64,000 bases of DNA from Agaribacter marinus (GTDB lineage Bacteria; Pseudomonadota; Gammaproteobacteria; Enterobacterales; Alteromonadaceae): assembly GCF_030160655.1 (NCBI RefSeq), contig NZ_BSOT01000012.1, positions 1-64,000 of the forward strand. Reading direction: 5' to 3'. This document shows positions 46,557 through 58,685 of this stretch, in pieces (position 1 is the first letter of the stretch; each line of letters opens with the position of its first letter). The position numbers and the translations under genes were made by a program. The notes under the pieces were generated by a model, which did no database searches, was not told the DNA's origin, and saw nothing but the letters and a program-made list of their open reading frames with translations.

Positions 46557-48488
46557 TCAAAGGTTTAAGGCCTGAATAATGTCATTAAAGTCTACAAGTT
46601 TAAAGTTCTGAGGAGCTGTTGGCAGTGCGTTTCTACCATCTTGAACAACTAAAACTCCCTTAGGTAAATGTTTACCAAAATCGGCGGATGATACAGCTAG
46701 TCCGTCAGTTTCTGATGCGCCGTCAATACCGGCATTATAGTCAGCAATAACGTTTACTGAGCCGACATAGTCGTAATTTTTATTGAGTGTGTAAAACGCA
46801 TAGCTATTGTTGCCTTGACTTGATACCACGAGCAGCGAATGTTCGTTCGTGTTGTAGACAGCCAAGCCCTCGACATCGTCTTGCAGTGATCCACCTACAG
46901 CAATGATTTGTTTTAAGGAATAGTTACCTTTTGCGTTAAAGCTCGTCTTCCATACACCTAAATCTTCAACGCCTACATATAAGGTCTGAGTGTTTGGGTC
47001 AACAACGCAGCCTTCAGGTTGGTCAGGTAACAAAAATTCACCAATAAGTGTTGAGGTAAACGAATGTGCATCTAAGGAAATTTGATACTGTAAATATTTG
47101 CCATTTTTGTCGTTAATAAACACATAGGCTGCTGCTTGGTTAATGCGATGCATACAAATACCATAAGTATTCACCAAGTTTGTTTTTACTTCGCCCAAAT
47201 GCACTAAATCTGCGTTACCTTGTTTGCGATAAAGGCTGATGCTATTGAGATCACGGTTGCTGGCGACAAGCAAGCTATCAGTTTTCTGCTCGCCAAGGCC
47301 TTGTGCAATATCTACATTGTTCATTCTGCCGGTGGGTAAAAACTGCTTAAGCTCACCAGAGAGAGTGTACACACCTAAGCCACTGGATTTATCTGTGCCG
47401 ATAATTAGGCTTTCATGAGGTGCTTGAGCATTCACCCAGATAGCGGGATCATCTGCTGCATCGCCAAAATGACTGACAGGCGTGGTTTCGGCAAAGGGTG
47501 TTACTGTGGCAAAATTATTGCTGAGGTTTGTTGCCGTGCCTATCCCCCTTTTTAGCGACTGCGTATGCGGTATCTCTGTCAGTAGAGGCTTACCATTATT
47601 CTCCGTTAAAGCGACTATTGTGTTTTCATCTTTTCGGTAGGCTGCAATAAACGCTGCGTCTTGTTTGATGGGCAAATACGCAAGGTCATTCGATGCATCA
47701 TGTGGACTAAAGACGATAAGTTGTCCCTTACCGCCAGAGAGCAAAATAGTGTCTGGATCCGTTAATGAAAATTGCTCAAAAGACGATTCAATTTTACCGC
47801 TAGGTTTACGTAGGTGAATTGCGCGTTTGTTTATATCTTCCTCGACCTTAGCGTTTAGTTGCCAAAGCCCTACATCTTCTTCTGCTATGTATATTTGTTG
47901 ATGAGTATTGTCTACGACGCAGTGGCTTAGTTCCCCCGCGAGTGGTAGATGTCGAATGCTTTTATCAAATACTTCGCCCGTATCTATATTATAGAGTGCA
48001 TGCTGCTCGGCTTGTTTACCTTCCGTTAATATGACCGCTTGCAAGATATTTTGTTTTTTAAAAGCCAGTTTTTTGGGAAGAATATTTTTAGCAGAGCCAT
48101 TGTTTGGTGTGTCGTCATGCATGTCATCAGGAAATGTGCCCGGTAAATAAAGACAAGCCCCGACAACACTGTACGGCGTTTGAGTATATGTCGACAATTG
48201 CGTCAACTGACTATCGACCAATTTGAGCAAGTGCAAGGAATGCCCGGCCTTTCCAACCGCCAATACATACGAAAGCGCGTCACTCACTGTAAGGACATTA
48301 GCATGTACAAAATGTCCATCAAAGGTATGTATGGGCGAAAGCGTCTCATCCACAATACTGAGCCCAGTGGTTTTTGAACTAGTAAGCCAATGTCCGTTGG
48401 GCAGCGGTGTCACGTGCTCTATTGCTTGTAGGAAAGGGCTTAAACTGCCTAATATAATAAACAATATAGCGTATGTGGCTAATTTCAT
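46557..48488 (-). CDS. Two-domain beta-propeller phytase (3-phytase)
   Basis: The start at MKLATYAILF gives a signal peptide cleaved near LQAIE. The C-terminal propeller (from ~residue 340) carries BPP motifs: FGDAADDPAIWVN, IIGTDKSSGLGVYTLSG, GRMNNVDIAQG, VVDPNTQTLYVGVEDLGVW and DDVEGLAVY. These supply the calcium and phosphate sites. The N-terminal half (~20-330) is a diverged propeller with weaker matches (HQQIYIAEEDVGLWQLN). Dual-domain phytases are known in which the incomplete domain raises activity. It removes phosphate from phytate in the periplasm or outside. It follows the TonB receptor gene by 69 bp. Confidence 0.9.
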   Translation of the reverse strand: MKLATYAILFIILGSLSPFLQAIEHVTPLPNGHWLTSSKTTGLSIVDETLSPIHTFDGHFVHANVLTVSDALSYVLAVGKAGHSLHLLKLVDSQLTQLSTYTQTPYSVVGACLYLPGTFPDDMHDDTPNNGSAKNILPKKLAFKKQNILQAVILTEGKQAEQHALYNIDTGEVFDKSIRHLPLAGELSHCVVDNTHQQIYIAEEDVGLWQLNAKVEEDINKRAIHLRKPSGKIESSFEQFSLTDPDTILLSGGKGQLIVFSPHDASNDLAYLPIKQDAAFIAAYRKDENTIVALTENNGKPLLTEIPHTQSLKRGIGTATNLSNNFATVTPFAETTPVSHFGDAADDPAIWVNAQAPHESLIIGTDKSSGLGVYTLSGELKQFLPTGRMNNVDIAQGLGEQKTDSLLVASNRDLNSISLYRKQGNADLVHLGEVKTNLVNTYGICMHRINQAAAYVFINDKNGKYLQYQISLDAHSFTSTLIGEFLLPDQPEGCVVDPNTQTLYVGVEDLGVWKTSFNAKGNYSLKQIIAVGGSLQDDVEGLAVYNTNEHSLLVVSSQGNNSYAFYTLNKNYDYVGSVNVIADYNAGIDGASETDGLAVSSADFGKHLPKGVLVVQDGRNALPTAPQNFKLVDFNDIIQALNL

Positions 48489-48557
48489 GTCGGTGTCCAA
48501 GTCTGGCGGTAGCGTTGTAAATAGTCAAAGTACATAGAACGTTCGTAATGCACAGGC

Positions 48558-51344
48558 TTAAAATGCATTCCAACTGAAACCAAGTTCAAAGGTACGTCCG
48601 TAGGTTTCATACTGGTAGTTCAGTCGCTCATCTTCATGATACAAATACAAGGGCTCATCGTTTAGGTTTACTGCGTTAAAGTAGACATTTACTTGGTCAT
48701 TAATAAAGTATTTGAGGTTGAAGTCAATTTGATTGTGGCTGTCTTCATAGACTGTGCGTCCTTGATCTAAAAATTGGTATGACTCACTTCTATGGGCAAA
48801 GGTTAGTCTTGTACTAATCGTGTTTGATTCATAACCTATGGCGAAGTTTGCGACCGTATCTGCTTGGTTTGGTAAATTAACGTCAGAGTCCGTAAAGGTG
48901 GCATTTGCGACAAGTAGCAAACCTACGTCAAAAGTCGTCGTGTACGCCAACTCTAGTCCAGATAACTCGGCACTACCGCCATTGATTGCTTGAATCACTT
49001 CATCGAAACCGTCCCACATACCGTTGTCTTGCACTTCAGCAAACTCGACAAAATTATCTATATCTTTATAGAAAAGGCCTGCTGACATTACCCCGATTTG
49101 GCCAGGGTAGTATTCTATAGAAAAGTCCAAATTCATTGATTCGTAGGTTTCAAGAGACGGGTTTCCGACTTCTGCTTGCCTTTCTACGACTATCTCACCG
49201 TCATCCTCTTCCGTTTTACTTTCTATGATTTGAAATGCGGCTGAGTCACCAAACGCGGGTCTCGCAATTGTATTGGTGTAGGCAAAACGAAAGAGTAGTT
49301 TGTCACTGTGATCATAACGCAGACTAAGGTTTGGTAGTAAATGGTCGTAATCATTTTTTACGGCCCACTCGCTTATCAATACGTCTTCAATGTCGTTTAC
49401 CTCATCTTCTACAAGCTCGACGCGATTGCCTAAGGTCTCAAAGTCGGTACTCTCGTATCGAAGCCCTGCAATGATTTGCCACTTATCAAATGAAACGTCG
49501 GTCATTGCATATAGTGCTGTGATGTCTTCTGCACTTTCAAAGCTTGCGCCTTGCGACTCTAAATTTGAATCAAGGGTGTTCAGTTCAAGTTGATTTCGAT
49601 TTTGCTTAAAGAAGCTACGAATGCCTGCGCGACTGATGCTGGGGCCAAAATTGCCCAAGTCCCATTGTGGGTTTGCTGCCTCAAATTGCGCAGCAGTGAC
49701 GTCATCAAAGCCGTCGTCAAAGATTTGTACACTTGCATTGTTGAATTTTTCTCTTTGGCGTATTTTACCACCAAACTTGAAGTCGGCAGATGCATTTTCA
49801 AAGTTCAACTGGCGGCTTAAATCTAGCTTAAAACTGGTTTCTTCATCTTCGGTAAAATTATTCTCAAAGACAAATTCATCAAGCTCAAAATTACTAAGAT
49901 TATGTGCATCGTTTGATTGCGTGAATTCAACAAATGGCCCTGTGCTGGTGTAGCCCAAATCGAAGCCTTCGCCTTTAAAATCAACATCTAATCTATCTGG
50001 TTCGGCTTCCTCTGATTTTGAATACCCGACACTGTATTCAAGTGTCCATTTGCGCAGTTGGTGTTCTGCACCAAATACCGTTGAAAAAATAGTTTGTTCT
50101 TCGTAGCGGTCTTTAGTATCTCTATCCATTTCTGCATCTACTGTGCTGAGGCTGTTCGATGTAAATGCTTGTAAATCACCGTCTTCAAATTTGTATTCGT
50201 TACGTAAACGGTATTCGTCATCAGAAAATTTGCTGTAAAGCGAGCGTATGTAATAGTCTGCGCTAGTCGTTTGTAGATCAATATTGACTGCAACACCCGT
50301 GCGTTCTCGGGTAATTTTATAGGCGCGTTGTTCAATTTCAGCGGCACCGAAGAACTCCTCGTCTGCGCCAGTATTGATATTCTCTAGTTCAATATCACCC
50401 CAACCACCATCGGTTTCTATATTTTCAGAGCCGAATTTTCTTTCAGCCCAACTGACAGCGCCAGCAACACCTAGTTTGTTGTCGTTGTTAAGCGGAAAAA
50501 TTCTGCTATACGATGCAGATAACTTAGGGCTATTCTCTTCTTGTTGTTCATTGTATCCAAGCTGCCCAGCTATCGAAAATGCTTTATCTGAGCGTTCGAA
50601 CGCCGTGATGCTTTTTACTTCGATTGAACCGCCGATGGCATCGGCGTCCATGTCGGGGGTAACTGTTTTACTTACTTCTAGTGATGAAATAAGTTCACTT
50701 GGGATAACATCCATAGCCACACTTCGAATGCCTGCTTCGGGAGAGGGGACATTTAGGCCATTAATGGTTAAGTTATTCAGGCTGGGGTCAATACCGCGAA
50801 TTCCGACAAAACGTCCTTCACCTTGGTCACGTTGGATGAACATACCGGGTAAACGTTGCAGTGCTTCAGCGGCGTTTTGGTCAGGATATTGGCCAATGGC
50901 ATCTGCAGAGACAATAGAGGTAATGCGATTTGAATTTTTCTGTCTGTTTAGGGCGTTTGCTTGACTTGCTCTTTGACCAATAACAAGGACCTCATCGACA
51001 GAGGATTGATTAGGTAACATAGCAAAGTCTTGCGTGATAGAGCGGTCGTTGCTAATGCTTATTTGCTCGACTTGTGGCGCAGCGCCCAAATAACTTACCT
51101 GAATATTGTATGTACCTGCAGGTAAGTTATCAAAACGAAAACGGCCATCTTTGCCGGTGCTGATTTTGACATTGAGTTCGGGTATTTGAATTAACGCACC
51201 ACTTAACGCGATCCCTTTTTTTGCATCAACAATTTGGCCATTTACATTGTTGGCAGCTATAACCGACGAGGAAAAAGCCATCGCCGTTGCCGCGGCAATG
51301 GCACTGAACATAGTTGAGCATTTAATTTTTTTAATCACGAACAC
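48558..51344 (-). CDS. TonB-dependent receptor paired with phytase
   Basis: The 928-residue receptor has a signal peptide (cleaved near VIAAN), an N-terminal carboxypeptidase-regulatory-like domain (VNGQIVDAKKGIALSGALIQ through GRFRFDNLPAGTYNIQVSYLG), a TonB box (DEVLVIGQ), a plug (AAEALQRLPGMFIQRDQGEG, DMDADAIGGSIEVKS) and a 22-strand barrel ending in FELGFSWNAF. It lies directly before the phytase and shares its Pho-box promoter, so it likely imports phytate or an inositol phosphate product. TonB-receptor/phytase pairs occur in other marine gammaproteobacteria. Confidence 0.93.
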   Translation of the reverse strand: MFVIKKIKCSTMFSAIAAATAMAFSSSVIAANNVNGQIVDAKKGIALSGALIQIPELNVKISTGKDGRFRFDNLPAGTYNIQVSYLGAAPQVEQISISNDRSITQDFAMLPNQSSVDEVLVIGQRASQANALNRQKNSNRITSIVSADAIGQYPDQNAAEALQRLPGMFIQRDQGEGRFVGIRGIDPSLNNLTINGLNVPSPEAGIRSVAMDVIPSELISSLEVSKTVTPDMDADAIGGSIEVKSITAFERSDKAFSIAGQLGYNEQQEENSPKLSASYSRIFPLNNDNKLGVAGAVSWAERKFGSENIETDGGWGDIELENINTGADEEFFGAAEIEQRAYKITRERTGVAVNIDLQTTSADYYIRSLYSKFSDDEYRLRNEYKFEDGDLQAFTSNSLSTVDAEMDRDTKDRYEEQTIFSTVFGAEHQLRKWTLEYSVGYSKSEEAEPDRLDVDFKGEGFDLGYTSTGPFVEFTQSNDAHNLSNFELDEFVFENNFTEDEETSFKLDLSRQLNFENASADFKFGGKIRQREKFNNASVQIFDDGFDDVTAAQFEAANPQWDLGNFGPSISRAGIRSFFKQNRNQLELNTLDSNLESQGASFESAEDITALYAMTDVSFDKWQIIAGLRYESTDFETLGNRVELVEDEVNDIEDVLISEWAVKNDYDHLLPNLSLRYDHSDKLLFRFAYTNTIARPAFGDSAAFQIIESKTEEDDGEIVVERQAEVGNPSLETYESMNLDFSIEYYPGQIGVMSAGLFYKDIDNFVEFAEVQDNGMWDGFDEVIQAINGGSAELSGLELAYTTTFDVGLLLVANATFTDSDVNLPNQADTVANFAIGYESNTISTRLTFAHRSESYQFLDQGRTVYEDSHNQIDFNLKYFINDQVNVYFNAVNLNDEPLYLYHEDERLNYQYETYGRTFELGFSWNAF

Positions 51345-51511
51345 GACCCTAAATGATGAATGAATCTAGATTTGTTCGCGACTATAAAGAGGCTTTGTGA
51401 CGGCTACATGGCAGAAAGGTTACGGAAAGATGTCAGTGCTCGTGACGGTTTAGGCCTTGCTTGTAAGGGGAGTGTCATTAAAGTGCACACCTTCCCAGCC
51501 ATGAATCATAA
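51345..51511. other. Leader and promoter region of the phytase operon, no gene
   Basis: This contains the Pho-box promoter of the receptor/phytase operon described separately, plus another CCGTCAC half-site (51442-51448 on the gene strand). No coding frame is seen. Confidence 0.5.
51381..51414 (-). promoter_or_regulatory. PhoB-type promoter (Pho box plus -10) of the receptor/phytase operon
   Basis: On the gene strand CTGCCAT-GTAG-CCGTCAC forms two 7-bp repeats with a 4-bp spacer, each 6 of 7 bases identical to the Pho-box repeats (CTGTCAT/CTGTCAC). Exactly 10 bp later comes TATAGT, a good -10. This is the spacing of PhoB-activated promoters, which lack a -35. A further CCGTCAC half-site lies upstream. 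Confidence 0.75.
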
Positions 51512-51712
51512 AATTCCGAATGTTTAAGAAAGATCGTTCAACTTAGAAATACTATCAATTTCCGGTTTGTCTCACACTCTGTAGAAGAAGGCCGCCACGG
51601 CAGTGTAGCCGTTGAAGGTTGGATGCATGGATTGCTATGGGTGCTTAAAGATAAGCGTACCGGAAAGCCTGACCCACTAAAGGCCATGTTCGACGCGATG
51701 GAGCCTGAATAA
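51512..51712 (+). pseudogene. Remnant of an unrecognised gene
   Basis: An open frame without a proper start encodes a protein-like sequence (NTINFRFVSHSVEEGRHGS, VAVEGWMHGLLWVLKDK, RTGKPDPLKAMFDAMEPE) ending at a TAA. In another frame just before it, ATG at 51520 reads MFKKDRST and stops, which looks like the true start followed by a frameshift. I do not recognise the family. It lies between the phytase operon and the beta-helix gene and is probably a decayed or truncated acquired gene. Confidence 0.35.
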
Positions 51713-51741
51713 TAACTAGAGGAATAGAAATATATAAAAGA

Positions 51742-51768
51742 GCCCCGATAAGTTCTACTTATTAGGGC
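51742..51768 (-). terminator. Terminator of the beta-helix gene
   Basis: A 12-bp stem with one mismatch and one G-T pair (GCCCTAATAAGT/ACTTATCGGGGC on the gene strand) and a 3-nt loop is followed by CTCTTTTATATATTT. It lies ~175 nt behind the beta-helix gene stop. Confidence 0.55.
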
Positions 51769-51942
51769 GTTATATTGCGCTTGGATGTTCTCAATGGCGT
51801 TACGAAAACACATTATATCCTGCCGCCCGCAACTGCTTGGCTGTCAATTAATAGTAGCCATTGAAAACATTCTTGATCGCTAACGAGGGTACATTAATGG
51901 CATTCTGTTTTACGTAATAAGACAACGTGACAGAGTTTTATC

Positions 51943-53508
51943 TTAAATTTTCCATTGACCCACACCATCCGATATAAAGCGAAATATTTTTGTGCTTCCA
52001 GATGGGATATTTATCGTTGCCTTCAAATCTGCTTGAGTTCTTATTCGATCAGAGCCAGTCGTACCGATCGTGACATTATTGTTCTTGTATTGTTGTGGCT
52101 TTTCCACAAGAACAAATTCGTTTGCCATCACTGAGCTGGCGGCAGGTAAAGTACAAGTACCGCTGGTAACCATATTAACTCTATTTAAAAGAATATTGGC
52201 GTTACTTCTATAGGCTACACGACGAGTATTCGGATCAAATGCCTGAGCCACTTCATAACTATCATACGTGCTTACGCTAGACTGTTCTAATTTGCTGGTA
52301 AAATCACCTTTGTCGTCAAAAAACAATTTTCCATTACCTAAAGTCCGATAGTGAATCATATTGTTGTTTCCGTTATTTATCTTAGGGCTTACGACTTTAA
52401 CAAATGAATTTCCGCCAACTTCCAATAGATATGCCGTACCAGATTCTATTGCTTTTGGAGCACTAAATTGAACGCAATTTAAAATAACGGTTGAACTTGA
52501 CACAACCCTTATAACCCGTTCGCCGTTCTTATAAGCGTTCTTATCGAGTTCGAAATTTCCACCGTTGAAAACAATCCCATAACTATTGAGATCAATGTTG
52601 ACGTTACGAACCCCTATGCTGCCAGAATTAAATGCATTGAAGGTACACTGCCTGGCAGCCTTCATTCTAACGCCGGAGGTTACTGCTTGCGAATCGTAAC
52701 AATTATTGAAAGTTGCACTTAGTAAATTTTCTAAATAATAATTGACATCATTCGCGGCACAAAATATTGAATCAAAATGTAAGCTAAATACCGCGTTGTT
52801 CGTTCTTAAGCCATATCGAAATTTCTGAATTGAAAGCCGGGCAGCGGTGTTATTTGGTTGTGCACCAGAGTAATAAATACCTGAGTTATTTTGAGCTAGG
52901 TTATTTGCTCCTACTAAACCCAAGTCTTCTATTCTAGTGTAACTAGTGGTGACACGAATCAAATCATGCACGTTGTTTTGTTCTACCGTTTTAATAATAC
53001 TTGCGTTTCTACCTATTCCAATTAGCGCCTGGTTTAATTCTCTCAGTTCTATTGTGTCTGAAACAATAAACACACCTCTTCCAACTAAGACTTGAGAACG
53101 TTCACCCGCTCTTGAGAGTGCATAATGGAAGGCATTTGTGTTGTCTGTGCTATTATCCCCAACAGCACCAAACCACTCTACTCGCCAAACATTCCCTAAA
53201 TATGGTACTAACTCTGCGACGTTGCCATTGGCTAACTCTATGTCGCCTTCTTGTGCGGTAACAGCTCCGTCTCTTACCCGAAAAGTGGCATTTACATCGA
53301 TAACTCTAATTTGATTTCCGATACTTGCAGCTATATCATAAACATCATCTAGATTGTCGACATCCAGTGTTGTCACAATGTTTGATGAGCTGCTAGCGTC
53401 AACTGCAGTAGCTGAAGCTAGCGTGGCAAGGCCAGCAGCAAGTGATGCTTTCTTGATAAAAGTACGTTTACTCTCGTTTGTGTTGCCTCTATTTATTTCG
53501 TTGCTCAT
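51943..53508 (-). CDS. Tat-exported right-handed beta-helix protein (pectate-lyase-3/tailspike-like)
   Basis: The ATG after AGAGGAAAT gives ~521 residues. The N-terminus has a Tat-like signal with Lys-Arg in place of Arg-Arg (ESKRTFIKKASLAAGLATLA). The beta-helix begins with VEWFGAVGDNSTDNTNAFHY, the standard opening of Pectate_lyase_3 and phage tailspike domains, and then runs as repeating strands. The C-terminal ~90 residues form a separate beta-rich domain (CTLPAASSVMANEFVLVEK, then TIGTTGSDRIR), as in phage-type proteins. A polysaccharide is the likely target, but no catalytic residues can be assigned. The gene is monocistronic. Confidence 0.72.
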   Translation of the reverse strand: MSNEINRGNTNESKRTFIKKASLAAGLATLASATAVDASSSSNIVTTLDVDNLDDVYDIAASIGNQIRVIDVNATFRVRDGAVTAQEGDIELANGNVAELVPYLGNVWRVEWFGAVGDNSTDNTNAFHYALSRAGERSQVLVGRGVFIVSDTIELRELNQALIGIGRNASIIKTVEQNNVHDLIRVTTSYTRIEDLGLVGANNLAQNNSGIYYSGAQPNNTAARLSIQKFRYGLRTNNAVFSLHFDSIFCAANDVNYYLENLLSATFNNCYDSQAVTSGVRMKAARQCTFNAFNSGSIGVRNVNIDLNSYGIVFNGGNFELDKNAYKNGERVIRVVSSSTVILNCVQFSAPKAIESGTAYLLEVGGNSFVKVVSPKINNGNNNMIHYRTLGNGKLFFDDKGDFTSKLEQSSVSTYDSYEVAQAFDPNTRRVAYRSNANILLNRVNMVTSGTCTLPAASSVMANEFVLVEKPQQYKNNNVTIGTTGSDRIRTQADLKATINIPSGSTKIFRFISDGVGQWKI

Positions 53509-53848
53509 GTTATTTCCTCTATTAACAATTTCCTTGAACTGTGGCACTTATTCATTTACGTATCAAAAAATACGTTATCGCTTGATTAGACTTCAGCGCA
53601 AAACACGAGTTCATCTAAAGTTTGGTGTACTAACAGTTCAAAGTACCAATGTGTATTGAGCAATTATCGATTGTACACTTAGTATTCATTTTCAGCGCAT
53701 GAAGTACTGTCAGTATATTTTACATTTTTTGTCGGGTGATTATTATTTCATATATTTATCATATAGTTACAATTGGTTTCTTAATTGCATGTCTGGCCTC
53801 GGAGGTTAGGAATACCTTCTATAGACTAACAATTAAAAAGAGGAACTT
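53509..53848. other. 340-bp AT-rich divergent intergenic region
   Basis: This contains the promoters of the beta-helix gene and of the anchor-type secreted protein. Apart from a short inverted repeat (ACGTAT-caaaaa-ATACGT at 53558-53575), I see no structured element or small gene. Confidence 0.4.
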
Positions 53849-54748
53849 ATGAAAAAACTAATAAGGACAGGTCTACTTACATCTTGCCTGTTTGCTACAA
53901 CAATGTCGCAAGCAGCAATACTTGGATTGGACCTAATTGAGACGGGCGATGACGCTGTTGCAGATATTAGCAGTGTTTTTAACTCAACGGACATAATGGT
54001 TGTATCTGGCTCTGAGGTGTTTTCTGGCGCGCAAGGCACTGACATTGGCGCGCAGTCTGCTATTTTTTCGGGTGTAGATATTACCGATGGCACGACGAGT
54101 CTACAACTGAATGAAGGATTTTTGCTTACCACGGGCTCAGCCGCTTCGGTTGGAACAACAAACACTGCGAATAATGTTTCAGTCAACCTTGGTGCGAGTG
54201 GCGACGCAGATTTAGAAGCGTTAGCGACAGCTAACGGATTAAATTCAAATATTAGTAACGTGAACTTTTTCTCTTTCGACTTTACGCTTTCTGCCGGGTT
54301 GAATGCAATCACGTTAGATTTCCTATTCGGCACTGAAGAGTTCCCGACGCAGTCAGTGACTGACATCTTGGGTGTGTTTGTAGATGGTGTTAATTTTGCG
54401 TTTTTTGCCGATGGTTCATTAGTTAACAATAATGGAAATCCGGCAAATTTTAATAACAACGCATTTGGTACAGCTGTACCATTTGATGTGGAGTATAACG
54501 GCTTGTCTGATGTACTTAGTGTTGTTGGTTTGGTTGATGAAACAAGAACAACTCACACCTTAAAAATCGCTATTGCTGATACCTCAGATACAATATTTGA
54601 TAGTGGTTTATTTGTTGGGAATTTAGGTGCGACAACCGCAACTGTTGGTGGTATCGATCCTACGCAGCCGGTCAATGCGCCTGCGACCTTTTTGTTGATG
54701 ACCGTCTTTGGCCTATTTGTTTATGGTCGCTCAAAGCACGTCAAATAA
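53849..54748 (+). CDS. Secreted choice-of-anchor-type protein with PEP-CTERM-like tail
   Basis: The 299-residue protein has a signal peptide ending at MSQA and a beta-rich domain of the choice-of-anchor L kind: GFLLTTGSAASVGTTNTANN, FDFTLSAGLNAITLDFLFGT, then EEFPT. The tail VNAPATFLLMTVFGLFVYGR, then SKHVK, has the tripartite layout of PEP-CTERM signals (short motif, TM helix, basic end), but with NAP in place of PEP. No exosortase gene is in the window, so the processing enzyme, if any, is elsewhere. AGAGGA precedes the ATG, and a strong terminator follows. Confidence 0.68.
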   Translation: MKKLIRTGLLTSCLFATTMSQAAILGLDLIETGDDAVADISSVFNSTDIMVVSGSEVFSGAQGTDIGAQSAIFSGVDITDGTTSLQLNEGFLLTTGSAASVGTTNTANNVSVNLGASGDADLEALATANGLNSNISNVNFFSFDFTLSAGLNAITLDFLFGTEEFPTQSVTDILGVFVDGVNFAFFADGSLVNNNGNPANFNNNAFGTAVPFDVEYNGLSDVLSVVGLVDETRTTHTLKIAIADTSDTIFDSGLFVGNLGATTATVGGIDPTQPVNAPATFLLMTVFGLFVYGRSKHVK

Positions 54749-54790
54749 GCGTTTATTCATACGCTGTTAATTGAAAGCAAAAACGGTTTA

Positions 54791-54820
54791 AAAGGTCTCA
54801 ATGTAAATTGAGACCTTTTT
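54791..54820. terminator. Bidirectional terminator before the GH2 gene
   Basis: A 13-bp perfect stem (AAAAGGTCTCAAT/ATTGAGACCTTTT) with a GTAA loop and T-rich flanks ends both convergent genes. Confidence 0.88.
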
Positions 54821-54890
54821 TATATACTTCCAGGCTGTGCACAGTTACCTGAAAATACGATAACTGCGATCTATACTTTCTATACCTATA

Positions 54891-58319
<3,429 letters not shown>

Positions 58320-58355
58320 TTATGACTATTATGTAAAGTCAATTATCCCTTGGCG

Positions 58356-58532
58356 TCATTGGGCGTCGTGTCGATGCTGCCTTTTGTTTTGAAGTGAGTG
58401 CGCCAAACGTTTTTCCTTCTTGCGCTTAGATTCACTTAAATTAGCGTTATCTTTGCTGTGTTTTCCTGAATAATGTACTTCGTCAGCACTATCTAACAGT
58501 TCGTCTCTCGAAAATCTTAAATCTTTACCCAT
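58356..58532 (-). CDS. Candidate 58-residue charged protein
   Basis: An ATG frame of 58 codons with an acidic first half (RFSRDELLDSADEVHYSGK) and a strongly basic second half (SESKRKKEKRLAHSLQNKRQ). It lies between two divergent genes (leftward GH2, rightward sigma factor) and has no strong ribosome-binding site, only GGGAT 11 nt upstream. The clean charge segregation suggests real coding, and nucleic-acid binding is possible. No family is recognised. Confidence 0.4.
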   Translation of the reverse strand: MGKDLRFSRDELLDSADEVHYSGKHSKDNANLSESKRKKEKRLAHSLQNKRQHRHDAQ

Positions 58533-58685
58533 GGTGCCAATCCCAAATTACTTACTACTAAGTTATAAGCTTGTTTAACTAGAATTCAAAGAAATAATAA
58601 GTATAAAAAATAAACATTAGGTGTTAGTGAGTTATATAAAACCATAGTGTAAGATTAAGTGCATAGACATTGTCCTGCGCCATCG

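Noticed and set aside
50374-50964. 196-codon open frame antisense to the TonB receptor
   Set aside because: Low-complexity Ser/Leu-rich product with no ribosome-binding site, fully inside a well-supported gene; a coding shadow.
53833-54459. 208-codon open frame antisense to the anchor-type protein
   Set aside because: The opposite strand has a signal peptide, ribosome-binding site and family motifs; this frame has none.
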